A DNA stretch of 39,476 nt. Origin: Chthonomonadales bacterium (GTDB lineage Bacteria > Armatimonadota > Chthonomonadetes > Chthonomonadales > CAJBBX01). The stretch spans positions 1-39,476 of the forward strand of contig JAAYVH010000081.1 of NCBI GenBank assembly GCA_012517255.1, in the 5' to 3' direction. The position numbers were made by a program, and so were the translations under genes. How positions within the stretch are numbered: position 1 is the stretch's first letter; each line of letters opens with the position of its first letter. The notes beneath the pieces are model-generated. The model was not told the origin of the DNA. It saw only the letters and a list, made by a program, of their open reading frames with translations, and made no database searches. Below are positions 16,378-24,685 of the stretch, one piece after another.

Positions 16378-18000
16378 ATGACCGAGGATCCCGTCCCGGC
16401 CGTGCAGATGGCCGGCATCACCAAGACGTACCCCGGCAACGTCGTTGCCAACGATCACGTTTCCCTGCAGGCGCGGCGCGGAACCATCCATGCCGTTGTC
16501 GGCGAGAACGGCGCCGGCAAGTCCACGCTGATGGGCGTGCTGTATGGGGCGATCCGACCAGACGAAGGCAGGATCCGGCTCGACGGAGTCGAAGCGCACA
16601 TTCGCACTCCAGCCGACGCCCTGCGCCTCGGTGTCGGCATGGTGCCCCAGCATTCGTCGTTCATACCGGCCCTGACGCTTGTTGACAACGCGATCCTCGG
16701 TTGCGAACGCGCGCGGGCAGGCGTTCTGGACCGACGGAGAGCGATAGCCGAGCTTGATCGTCTGGCAGAGGAGCTTGGCGTTCGGATCCCGTGGCGGGCA
16801 CGAGCGGCGGATGTGTCGGTCGCGATCAGGCAGAAGGCCGAGATCGTCAAGACGCTCTACCGCGGCGCCCGGGTGGTGATCCTCGATGAGCCCACAGCGA
16901 TGCTCGCTCCTCAGGAGACCGATGCTCTGTACGCGATCCTGCGGCGTCTCGCGGCATCTGATCGAACCGTGCTTATTGTCACGCATCGCCTCCACGAGGT
17001 GATGGCCCATGCCGCCCGGGTGACGGTCCTCCGGCAGGGACGGCTCGTTGTCGAGACGGACACCGCCGCGACGAGCGTGTCTGAGCTGGCTGCGCTGGTC
17101 GTGGGAGGTTCGGCACGTCCGATGTCGGCGGTGCCGCTCACGGGAGGCGATGCCGCTCCCATGGTTGGCGACGCTCCTCCGAATGACGCGGACACCATGC
17201 TTCCTCCTCGCGACCCCTGGAGTCGGGGCATCGAGCAGACCGTCCGCTTGCCGGTCCTGGAAGTTCGTCAACTCGAGTTGCCACGCCACAGGGCCGACTC
17301 CGTAGCCCTGGTGGACTTCGAGGTGCTGGCTGGCGAAGTCCTTGGCGTCGCAGGGGTTGACGGAAGCGGCCAGCGGGAGCTCGCGGAGATGATCCTTGGC
17401 ACGCGCCCTTGCACCGTTGGCAGGATTCTGGTGAACGGGCGCGACGTCACGAGACTTCCCGTTGCGAAGCGGCTCGCTGCCGGGCTGGCCTACTGCCCGG
17501 AAGACCGGCACCGCGACGGACTGATCATGAACTTCAGCGTGGCCGAGAACCTTTTGCTCGGCCATCAGTGGGACAGTCGGCTGGGCGGCGGGAGGACTAT
17601 ACGGTGGCGGCGTGTCCTTGAACACGCCGACCGGCTTTGCCGACTGCATCACGTGCGACTGGCATCGGTAACCGACCCTGTCTCGTCCCTCTCGGGGGGA
17701 AACCAGCAGAAAGTACTGATCGCGCGGGCGCTGGCGGTGCCGCCGGCGATCCTCGTAGCCTTACAACCAACGAGAGGCCTTGACATTCAGGCGTCCCAGG
17801 ACACCTTCGAGAGCATCAATGCAGCTCGCGCGGCAGGCATGGGCGTTCTCTTGTTCTCTCTTGATCTCGACGAGATTCTGGCTGTGTCCGACCGGATCGC
17901 TGTGATGTACGCGGGCCGTCTCGCAGGCATTCTGACGCGCGCCGAGGCCGACAGGTCGCTGCTGGGTCACATGATGACAACGGGTTCGGCGTCGCCATGA
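16378..18000 (+). CDS. ABC importer ATPase with two nucleotide-binding domains (nucleoside/simple-sugar type)
   Basis: This 540-residue cytoplasmic ATPase belongs to the RbsA/YufO-like group that powers nucleoside or sugar uptake with two BPD_transp_2 permeases. Domain 1 has Walker A GENGAGKST (42-50), Walker B VVILDEPT (166-173) and His VTHRLHE. Domain 2 has the family's usual degenerate Walker A (GVDGSGQRE, 326-334), an intact LSGGNQQK signature (438-445) and ALQPTRGLD, where Gln replaces the catalytic Glu. Unusually, the domain 1 signature reads VSVAIRQK (146-153) instead of the normal LSVG-x-QQ type. A Pro/Asp-rich linker of about 45 residues joins the domains. Its TGA overlaps the ATG of the first permease. 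Confidence 0.93.
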   Translation: MTEDPVPAVQMAGITKTYPGNVVANDHVSLQARRGTIHAVVGENGAGKSTLMGVLYGAIRPDEGRIRLDGVEAHIRTPADALRLGVGMVPQHSSFIPALTLVDNAILGCERARAGVLDRRRAIAELDRLAEELGVRIPWRARAADVSVAIRQKAEIVKTLYRGARVVILDEPTAMLAPQETDALYAILRRLAASDRTVLIVTHRLHEVMAHAARVTVLRQGRLVVETDTAATSVSELAALVVGGSARPMSAVPLTGGDAAPMVGDAPPNDADTMLPPRDPWSRGIEQTVRLPVLEVRQLELPRHRADSVALVDFEVLAGEVLGVAGVDGSGQRELAEMILGTRPCTVGRILVNGRDVTRLPVAKRLAAGLAYCPEDRHRDGLIMNFSVAENLLLGHQWDSRLGGGRTIRWRRVLEHADRLCRLHHVRLASVTDPVSSLSGGNQQKVLIARALAVPPAILVALQPTRGLDIQASQDTFESINAARAAGMGVLLFSLDLDEILAVSDRIAVMYAGRLAGILTRAEADRSLLGHMMTTGSASP

Positions 18001-19085
18001 TCAGTCTCGCCCGTCGCGTCGTAGCTAACCGCACAGCCGCCGCACTGGCGTTGGCCCTTGGGGCAGCCGTGGTGATCATTGCAGCCGCCGGGCAGAATCC
18101 AGCCGAAGCGTTGTCTGCCATGCTGGCAGGCGCCATTGGCGACTTCCCCGCGGCAATCCGCAGCACGATCGAGACAGGCCAACCTGTGCTTCCCAACGAG
18201 GCTCTGCGATCGCTTGCCAAAGCCACCCCCCTGCTGCTGAGCGGCCTCGCCGTCGCGCTCGCTCTAAGGGCAGGGCTCTTCAACATCGGCGCCGAGGGTC
18301 AGATTCTCGTCGGGGGCTTCGCGGCGGCCATCGTGGGCGGGAACCTCGCGGGACTGCCGAACTGGATCCATCTGCCCCTCGCCCTGGCGGCGGCCTGCAC
18401 ATGCGGGGCGGCGTGGGCGGCCATCGCCGGATGGCTGAAGGCGTGGCGCGGAACGCATGAGGTGATTGTCACCATCATGCTGAACTATGTCGCCATTCAG
18501 CTCACGCACTACCTCGTGAACGGTCCCGCGCGTGATCCTGCCAGCCTCGCCCCAGCCACACGCCTGGTCCAGCCCTCGGCCCGGCTCTGGGCACTTGAGG
18601 GAGGCACCAACTTCTCGGCTGGCTTCCTGATCGCGCTCGTCGCTGCGGCTGGCTATGCCCTCCTCTTCGCACGGTACCGTCTTGGGTTTGAGATCCGAGC
18701 GGTGGGAGCCAACTCAGACGCCGCGCGAGCATCCGGCATTGCCATCGGCCGAACGATGGTGGTGGCCATGGCCTTCTCCGGAGCCCTGGCCGGTCTGGCC
18801 GGAGCCATCGAGGTGCTGGGAGTTCACCGAAGATACCTCGATGCTTTTTCGCCCGGTTACGGTTTCGATAGCATCGCCGTGGCCCTGCTTGGCAACCTTC
18901 ACGCCGGAGGGATCATCGCATCGGCGTGCCTGTTCGGCGGCATATCCAGCGGCGCCGTGCATATGGAAGCGTTCACGCATACGCCGCGCCAGATCGCAGG
19001 CGTCATCCAGGCGGTGATCATCCTCGCCGTAGCGGCTCGGGCCTATGGCCAATGGCGGTCTCGCCGCACCGAGGCGCCTCGATGA
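17997..19085 (+). CDS. ABC importer permease 1 (BPD_transp_2, NupP/YufP-like)
   Basis: A 362-residue inner-membrane permease with about ten hydrophobic helices. The cytoplasmic coupling region GFEIRAVGANSDAARASGIAIGRTM is typical of branched-chain/nucleoside/sugar permeases, as is NIGAEGQILVGGFAAAIVGG in the first half. The ATG overlaps the ATPase stop (ATGA, 17997-18000) and the stop overlaps the second permease (19082-19085), so the three genes are one translationally coupled operon. The ATPase and permease types suggest a purine-nucleoside or related importer. Substrate cannot be fixed because no binding protein is encoded nearby. Confidence 0.92.
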   Translation: MISLARRVVANRTAAALALALGAAVVIIAAAGQNPAEALSAMLAGAIGDFPAAIRSTIETGQPVLPNEALRSLAKATPLLLSGLAVALALRAGLFNIGAEGQILVGGFAAAIVGGNLAGLPNWIHLPLALAAACTCGAAWAAIAGWLKAWRGTHEVIVTIMLNYVAIQLTHYLVNGPARDPASLAPATRLVQPSARLWALEGGTNFSAGFLIALVAAAGYALLFARYRLGFEIRAVGANSDAARASGIAIGRTMVVAMAFSGALAGLAGAIEVLGVHRRYLDAFSPGYGFDSIAVALLGNLHAGGIIASACLFGGISSGAVHMEAFTHTPRQIAGVIQAVIILAVAARAYGQWRSRRTEAPR

Positions 19086-19945
19086 ACGGCGACACGGGCT
19101 TCGCAATCCTCGCGGCCATGAGCGTACGCCAGGCATGCCCTCTGATCATAGCAGCTCTGGGCGGCGTCATGTCGGAGCGCGCCGGAGTGGTGAACATTGC
19201 GCTCGAAGGCATCATGCTCTCAGGCGCATTCGTAGGAGTGTGGGCGGGCCAGGCCTGGGGTCCGGCTGTCGGCATCATGGCCGCCCTGATGATCGGCGCG
19301 GCGACAGGCGGGGCCCATCTGGCGTTCACACAGGTGCTCCGGATGAACCATGTTGTGAGCGGCGTCGCCATCAACCTGCTGGCGCTCCATGCCTCCACGT
19401 TTCTGCTCAGAGCCTTCTTCAACCAGGCGGACCCGCCGCGACAGGCGAAGCTCGCCGAGACTGTCTCCATGGGGTGGTTCATCGCTTTCGCGTTCATGGC
19501 GCCGTTCGCGCTCCACCTGTTGCTCTATCACACAGCGTTCGGCCTCAGGCTCCGCGCGGTCGGCGAAAGCGCCGCGCGGACGCGCCTGGCCGGAGTGTCG
19601 GCGGTTGGCCTTCGCGCATCGGCAGTCGTGGTGTCGGGCATGCTCGCGGCCTGTGCGGGAGCCTACCTGTCCATGGCGCTCGTGGGCAGGTTCACCGACG
19701 ACATGGTGAGCGGACGGGGTTTCATCGCTCTCGCTGCCGTCATCTGCGGCCGATGGACCCCCGTAGGGGCCATGCTCACCTGTTGCGTGTTCGGCTTCTT
19801 CGATGCGCTCCAGCTCCAGCTTCAGGGGACCGTCGCGATCCCGTCGGAGTTCCTGAGGGTCATCCCCTACGTGCTGACCATCGTCGTCGCACTGGTGATC
19901 CGCTCATCGCCGCCTGCGGATCTGGGGTCGGCAGCCCAGGACTAG
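19082..19945 (+). CDS. ABC importer permease 2 (BPD_transp_2, NupQ/YufQ-like)
   Basis: A 287-residue inner-membrane permease that pairs with permease 1. The N-terminal MSERAGVVNIALEGIMLSGA and the coupling segment LRLRAVGESAARTRLAGVS are diagnostic of the second-permease subfamily (COG1079-like, from memory). An open frame continues upstream to 18926, but ATG 19082 overlaps the stop of permease 1 as ATGA and gives the family length, so I use it. The operon ends here. The next gene is convergent and begins 37 bases later, with only a weak 5-bp inverted repeat between them and no obvious intrinsic terminator. Confidence 0.92.
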   Translation: MNGDTGFAILAAMSVRQACPLIIAALGGVMSERAGVVNIALEGIMLSGAFVGVWAGQAWGPAVGIMAALMIGAATGGAHLAFTQVLRMNHVVSGVAINLLALHASTFLLRAFFNQADPPRQAKLAETVSMGWFIAFAFMAPFALHLLLYHTAFGLRLRAVGESAARTRLAGVSAVGLRASAVVVSGMLAACAGAYLSMALVGRFTDDMVSGRGFIALAAVICGRWTPVGAMLTCCVFGFFDALQLQLQGTVAIPSEFLRVIPYVLTIVVALVIRSSPPADLGSAAQD

Positions 19946-19982
19946 CAGTGCGCACCGAGGAGCGACGCCCCCGATACTGCGC

Positions 19983-20486
19983 CTACTCAGCCGGGCCCAC
20001 CCACTGCTGCGGGTCGAAACTGAGTCTGGCCCTACGTCCCGGTTGAGCCGGAATCAGCTCGGCCACTTTGCGCCGCGGAGCCGCTACGTAGGTCTCATAG
20101 ACGTCCACCCGAAACGGCCTGCCGAAGACCCGGACCGCGTCGCGCTCCACCTGCACGGTCACCCGTGCCATCATCCATCGCGTCATGTTGGCGCCGCATC
20201 GCAACTCGATCACATTCGGCGGGTGAACGATCACGCGCACGGCCAGCAGACGCGTGCGGTAGCGTTTCGTGAGCATCTCGCAGAAGGTTCGGATGCGCTC
20301 ATCGCCATCGGCGAGCGGACCGACGCCCAGGTTTCGGACCACCTCCGCCGAGGTCGGTTCCCAGCCATCCATGCCCGACGGATCGGCATCGAACCGGGGC
20401 AGGCGTGCCAGCCCGGCTATCATCAGCGCGCCCAGCGTGCCGAGAAGGGCGGCCCATCCTACCCCGTGTCTTAGCTCCGCCATCAC
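19983..20486 (-). CDS. Small membrane-anchored protein of unknown function
   Basis: I do not recognise this 167-residue protein. It has one N-terminal hydrophobic helix (about residues 9-27, GWAALLGTLGALMIAGLARL) followed by a soluble, Arg-rich domain of about 140 residues predicted to face the periplasm or exterior. No cysteine pair, catalytic triad or repeat stands out. Starts at 20486 or the adjacent ATG 20483 are equally possible. It lies 46 bases downstream of the Tat-signal oxidoreductase on the same strand, so the two may be cotranscribed. High GC and few antisense alternatives support it as real. Confidence 0.6.
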   Translation of the reverse strand: MMAELRHGVGWAALLGTLGALMIAGLARLPRFDADPSGMDGWEPTSAEVVRNLGVGPLADGDERIRTFCEMLTKRYRTRLLAVRVIVHPPNVIELRCGANMTRWMMARVTVQVERDAVRVFGRPFRVDVYETYVAAPRRKVAELIPAQPGRRARLSFDPQQWVGPAE

Positions 20487-20532
20487 GCCTCCGTGGCGGC
20501 CCCGATTGCCCGACCGTGTTCCTCCGTCGGAA

Positions 20533-21981
20533 CTACACCCTGTCGGGAACGACGAAGGGCGTCCGGTACTGCCGGGTCAGCATCCGGTTGGCCTCTTCAT
20601 CGCCGACAAAGCGCTCTGAACGAGCGTCAATGCTCAGCCGTCTTCCCAGACGGTAGGTTGCCGACTCGAGCTTGATGCCGTTGGCTGCCAGATGATCCTC
20701 AAACCGACCAAACGTCTCCCATACTTCGGCGTTGCCTCCGCCCAGCTTGGCCGACTTGCCGCTGAACGGTTCATCTGTGCCCAGACGGAACGAGATGTTG
20801 CCAAGGTGGCACAGCGCTGCCGAAAGGTGACCTTCCTCGACGTCGCAGTTCAGGTCCCTGACCTTCCTGCTCCGCACGGCTTCGATGAAGTTCCTATGAT
20901 GGTTGCCGCCGCCGTCGAACTTCACCTTCTGGTTGCCGAGCAGGTCGTAGGCAACGGCGGAGCTGTAGCTGTTGGAGACCACAATCCCTTCGGTGCCGTA
21001 CCAGATGTTGCCGACACGAGCGCCGCGTAGATCGTTCGTCGGCAAACCCCGGACTTCGAAGACGATCCACGCATCGTCATACTCAAGGAACGTGAGCTCG
21101 GTATTGGGGGTCTCGCCGTCATCCACATAGCCGAAACGTCCGCCGATCCCGAGCGCCGACTTCGGCAATGACCTCTTGTTCAGGCCCCATCGGGCCTTGT
21201 CCATCTCGTGCACTCCCTGGTTGCCGATGTCCCCGTTACCGTAGTCCCATTGCCAATGCCAATCGTAGTGGAATCGTTGCCGCATCACCGGCTTCTCGGG
21301 TGCAGGACCCAGCCACAGGTTGTAGTCCACCGTTGCCGGCACGGCCGTCGGAGCCGTCACCTTGCCGATCGAGTCACGTCGTTTGTAGCAGAGGCCGCGC
21401 GCGAGATACACCTTGCCGATGCCGCCCTTGTGGATGTAGGCGATGGCGTCGCGCATGCCCTTGTTGGACCTGCTTTGCGTCCCAACCTGACAGATCCGCC
21501 CGTATTTGCGGGCGGCCTCCACCATCCGCCTGCCCTCCAGAACGTTGTGACTGGCTGGCTTCTCGATGTAGACGTCCTTCCCAGCCTGCATCGCCCAGAT
21601 CGCAACCAGCGCATGCCAGTGGTTGGGAGTGGCCGAGGAGATGCAGTCAATGTCCTTGCGGTCGAGTAACCGCCGGACATCCTGAACCGTCTCGGGCGTC
21701 TTCTTGCCGGCTTTCTGAACGATCTCGAGAGCAGGCCCGAAACAGGCAGTATCGGCGTCGCAGATCGCGACGATCTCCACGTCATCCATCGCGGAGTAGG
21801 CGCTCACGTGGCTCCGCCCCTGCCCATGGACGCCGACAACCGCGATGCGAAGGCGTTCCGACGGACTGACGGTCCTCTGGCGCCGGGCAGTAGGCTCTGC
21901 GGAGACCGATGCCCCGACCGCCGTTACAGTTAGCGCAGCCAACGAGTCCTCGATAAGTCGCCTGCGCGACAACCTCTCCAT
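20533..21981 (-). CDS. Tat-exported Gfo/Idh/MocA family oxidoreductase
   Basis: This 482-residue protein begins with a twin-arginine signal (S5-R6-R7-R8-L9, then hydrophobic AALTVTAVGASVSA), so it is probably exported folded with its nucleotide cofactor. The Rossmann motif GVHGQG lies at 50-55 and IEKPASHN around 139-146 is the family EKP motif. NHWHALVAIWAMQAGKDVY and GNGDIGNQGVHEMDKARWGL are typical of the exported subgroup common in Planctomycetota and relatives, whose members act on glycosides or sugars by redox chemistry in several studied cases. A strong AGGAGGAA lies about seven bases upstream of the ATG. Its substrate is unknown. Confidence 0.9.
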   Translation of the reverse strand: MERLSRRRLIEDSLAALTVTAVGASVSAEPTARRQRTVSPSERLRIAVVGVHGQGRSHVSAYSAMDDVEIVAICDADTACFGPALEIVQKAGKKTPETVQDVRRLLDRKDIDCISSATPNHWHALVAIWAMQAGKDVYIEKPASHNVLEGRRMVEAARKYGRICQVGTQSRSNKGMRDAIAYIHKGGIGKVYLARGLCYKRRDSIGKVTAPTAVPATVDYNLWLGPAPEKPVMRQRFHYDWHWQWDYGNGDIGNQGVHEMDKARWGLNKRSLPKSALGIGGRFGYVDDGETPNTELTFLEYDDAWIVFEVRGLPTNDLRGARVGNIWYGTEGIVVSNSYSSAVAYDLLGNQKVKFDGGGNHHRNFIEAVRSRKVRDLNCDVEEGHLSAALCHLGNISFRLGTDEPFSGKSAKLGGGNAEVWETFGRFEDHLAANGIKLESATYRLGRRLSIDARSERFVGDEEANRMLTRQYRTPFVVPDRV

Positions 21982-22063
21982 GCCTGATTCCTCCTCGCGA
22001 TTCGTCTATCCACTCCGGTTATTCGCCGTGCGTGGCGTCAACTCCTCGTTCTTTGTTTTGGGC

Positions 22064-22069
22064 TATACT
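22064..22069 (+). promoter_or_regulatory. Candidate -10 element upstream of the URO-D operon
   Basis: TATACT lies 25 bases before the ATG in a 113-base divergent intergenic region. No good -35 is visible at 16-18 bases upstream, and there is no clear Shine-Dalgarno before the ATG. It is supported mainly by identity with the -10 of the tRNA, cold-shock and GlcD promoters. Confidence 0.4.
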
Positions 22070-22094
22070 CTGCCGAGCATAGAACAGATCAGCC

Positions 22095-23132
22095 ATGACC
22101 GGTCGCGAACGCATACTACGCCACCTTTCGGACGAGCCGGTGGACCACCTCCCGTGCATGCCGATCACCATGCAGTTCGCATCGCGATATGCCGGCGTGC
22201 CGTACAGCCGATATGCGCAGGATGGCCGTGTGCTCGCCGAAGCGCAGGTTAGGGTGGCAAGCGCCTTCGGTTTCGACCACGTAAGCGCGATCTCGGACCC
22301 GGCCCGCGAAGCCTCGGATCTCGGCGCTGCCGTCGTGTTTGCACATGATACGCCGCCAGCCATGGACGGAACGAACCCGCTGATCGCCGAACGATCTGAT
22401 CTGACGTCTCTTCTCGACAGGCACAGCGTATGCGGGCCGCGCATGGAGGATCGCCTTGTCGGCATCGCGGCGCTCCGAGAACGCGTCGGCGACGAGCTGC
22501 TCGTCGAGGGCTGGATCGAAGGCCCGTGTGCCGAAGCTGCCGATCTGCGAGGCATCAACACGCTGATGACCGACTTCGGCGACGATCCCGCGTTTGTTCG
22601 CGATCTGTTTGAGTTCGTTCTGCAGCTCGAGCTCGGTTTTGCCCGGCGGCAGATTGAGGCCGGCGCCGACATCATCGGTATTGGCGACGCGGCCGCCAGC
22701 CTTGTTGGGCCTGCAATCTACGAGGAGTTCGTGCTCCCCTTCCAGATCCGTATGGTGGACGGCGTCCACGCGATGGACGCTCTGGTCCGTCTGCACATCT
22801 GCGGCAACACGCGCCGTGTTCTGCGCTTCATGGGTCAGACCGGCAGCGACATCGTTGATCTGGATTACCCGTCGTCCATGGCGGAAGCACGTAGCGCGAT
22901 GGGTTCCCGCCAGATGCTGCTCGGCAACATTGATCCGGTGCGCGTGCTGCAAGACGCGACGGCCACCATTGTCTACGAGAGCATCGCCGCGTGTCACGCC
23001 GAGGCCGGTCCGCGATACATCGTCGGAGCAGGCTGCGAGGTCACGCGAGACACACCCCACGAGAACGTGCATGCGCTGGTGCGCTATGGCCGCGAGCATG
23101 GTCCTGGCGACCAATCCCATATTCTCAAGTGA
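22095..23132 (+). CDS. URO-D superfamily protein, probable methyl-corrinoid methyltransferase
   Basis: A 345-residue TIM-barrel protein. The MtaA/CmuA-type zinc ligand set is present: H234 and C236 in HICGNT and C314 in GAGCEVTRDTPHEN. The PMRQAGR-type motif of true uroporphyrinogen decarboxylase is absent, so methyl transfer between a corrinoid protein and a thiol or folate acceptor is more likely than heme synthesis. The next gene, a RACo-like activator of corrinoid proteins, supports this. No corrinoid-binding protein or substrate-specific methyltransferase (MtaB/MttB type) is encoded in the window. The stop lies five bases before the activator ATG. Confidence 0.85.
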   Translation: MTGRERILRHLSDEPVDHLPCMPITMQFASRYAGVPYSRYAQDGRVLAEAQVRVASAFGFDHVSAISDPAREASDLGAAVVFAHDTPPAMDGTNPLIAERSDLTSLLDRHSVCGPRMEDRLVGIAALRERVGDELLVEGWIEGPCAEAADLRGINTLMTDFGDDPAFVRDLFEFVLQLELGFARRQIEAGADIIGIGDAAASLVGPAIYEEFVLPFQIRMVDGVHAMDALVRLHICGNTRRVLRFMGQTGSDIVDLDYPSSMAEARSAMGSRQMLLGNIDPVRVLQDATATIVYESIAACHAEAGPRYIVGAGCEVTRDTPHENVHALVRYGREHGPGDQSHILK

Positions 23133-23137
23133 GCCAT

Positions 23138-24658
23138 ATGACCGACAAGAACGACGCTGAAGTGCGTTTGATGCCGATCGGCGCGGTACTGCACGTACCG
23201 ATCGGCACACCCATGCAGGACTTCCTCTTTGAGCAAGGCGTGGAGTTTCCGTGCGGCGGCAATGGACGCTGCCGCGGCTGCAAGATCCGCCTCGTGGCGG
23301 GTGAAGCAGCCATCAACGACGCTCAGCGAGAGCATCTCAGTGAGATCGAGCTCACCAACGGCTGGCGTCTGGCCTGCCAGTGTCGCGTCGAAGGAGACGT
23401 AACGATCGAGCTCCGCCAGTGGGACGCGAGCATCCTCACCAACGAGAGCGAGTTCTCGTTTCAGCCGCAAGAGGGGCTCGGCATCGCCGTTGACATTGGG
23501 ACCACCACCGTCGTGGCGCAGTTGCTCGATCTTTCGACCGGACACGTGCTCGCCGTCAAGACTAGCCTCAATCCGCAGGCCCGCCATGGCGGCGACGTCA
23601 TGAGCCGAGTCCAGTTCGCTGTGGCAGACGGCGGCCTGCCGATTCTGCGCGATCTCATCCGTCACGAGGTCGCCCGTCTGATCAAGATGCTTATGGCGAC
23701 AAGCGGAGCAGACGTCAGCCGACTGCGCCGCATCGCGCTCGTCGGCAACACCGTGATGCACCACCTTTTCGGCGGCGTGGACATCGAGCCTCTGTCCCAC
23801 TACCCGTTCGAGCCCGTGAATGACGGCCTGCTTCGCATGACGCCGCACGATCTGGGTTGGGATCTCCCTGACCGGGTCCGCGTCGAGTTTCTCCCCTGCC
23901 TCGGAGGCTTCGTGGGGAGTGACGTACTTGCCGGCATTCTCGCCACGGGCATTCACCGAGGCGACAGGCTTCAGGCACTGGTGGACCTCGGGACCAACGG
24001 CGAGATCGTGCTCGCCACGAAGGACCGACTGATCTGCGCCTCTACCGCAGCAGGGCCGGCGTTCGAGGGCGCCCGAATAGCGGCGGGTATGCGCGCATCG
24101 ACCGGGGCCGTCTGGCGCGTGCGGGCGAACAACGGCGCTCCGCATTGCGAGATTCTGGGCAATGCGGAACCGCGCGGCATCTGCGGCAGCGGCCTTGTTG
24201 ATGCCGCCGCGGTGGGCCTTGACATCGGAGCCATCAAACCCAGCGGACGCCTTGCCAGTGGCGACTCCTGGCCTCTCTGCGGGTCGGTAGCGCTGACCCA
24301 GACCGACATCCGGCAACTCCAGCTGGCCAAAGGCGCTATCGCGGCAGGCATACGGATCTTGCTCAACCGTTGGGGCGCATCGTTCGATGACGTTCACCGG
24401 CTGTACCTCGCTGGCGCCTTCGGCAACTACGTCGATCGCGAGAGCGCCCGCCGCATCGGACTCCTCCAGATGCCTCTGGATAAGGTGGCGCCGTCCGGCA
24501 ACACGGCGTTGCTGGGCGCGAAAATGGCGCTGTTTGACACCACGGACGGTGAACAAACATATGCGGCCATCCGGAGCATGTCGGAGCATATCGGACTGAA
24601 CGAGGATCCCCAGTTCCAGGACATATACGTCGAGGAGATGCTGTTTCCGGACGCCTGA
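23138..24658 (+). CDS. RACo/RamA-like ATP-dependent reductive activator of corrinoid proteins (ASKHA domain)
   Basis: This 506-residue protein has an N-terminal plant-type [2Fe-2S] domain (C39-x5-C45-x2-C48 and a fourth Cys in ACQC, about 80-82) fused to a DUF4445 ASKHA ATPase domain. Phosphate motifs IAVDIGTTTVVAQLLDL, VGNTVMHHLFGG, VDLGTNGEIVL and YLAGAFGNYVDRESA are visible. Characterised relatives use ATP to drive electrons uphill and return inactive Co(II) corrinoids to Co(I). The open frame extends to 22991, but ATG 23138, five bases after the URO-D stop, gives the ferredoxin domain its proper N-terminus. Coupling to the URO-D gene argues for shared service of a methyl-corrinoid pathway. 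Confidence 0.9.
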   Translation: MTDKNDAEVRLMPIGAVLHVPIGTPMQDFLFEQGVEFPCGGNGRCRGCKIRLVAGEAAINDAQREHLSEIELTNGWRLACQCRVEGDVTIELRQWDASILTNESEFSFQPQEGLGIAVDIGTTTVVAQLLDLSTGHVLAVKTSLNPQARHGGDVMSRVQFAVADGGLPILRDLIRHEVARLIKMLMATSGADVSRLRRIALVGNTVMHHLFGGVDIEPLSHYPFEPVNDGLLRMTPHDLGWDLPDRVRVEFLPCLGGFVGSDVLAGILATGIHRGDRLQALVDLGTNGEIVLATKDRLICASTAAGPAFEGARIAAGMRASTGAVWRVRANNGAPHCEILGNAEPRGICGSGLVDAAAVGLDIGAIKPSGRLASGDSWPLCGSVALTQTDIRQLQLAKGAIAAGIRILLNRWGASFDDVHRLYLAGAFGNYVDRESARRIGLLQMPLDKVAPSGNTALLGAKMALFDTTDGEQTYAAIRSMSEHIGLNEDPQFQDIYVEEMLFPDA

Positions 24659-24685
24659 GTCACGAACACGTCACAGGAGGACACC

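Noticed and set aside
16198-17652. 484-residue minus-strand open frame over the ABC ATPase
   Set aside because: Antisense to a gene with intact Walker motifs; composition is His/Arg-rich without recognisable domains.
21982-22094. Cobalamin riboswitch upstream of the URO-D/activator operon
   Set aside because: The intergenic region is only 113 bases and divergent, too short for a cobalamin riboswitch, and no B12-box-like sequence was seen.
22095-23132. Uroporphyrinogen decarboxylase HemE
   Set aside because: The N-terminal decarboxylase motif is missing and the HxC...C zinc set of the methyltransferase branch is present, with a corrinoid activator next door.
23084-24589. 501-residue minus-strand open frame over the corrinoid activator
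   Set aside because: Antisense to a gene with clear ferredoxin and ASKHA motifs; no ribosome site or family motif.
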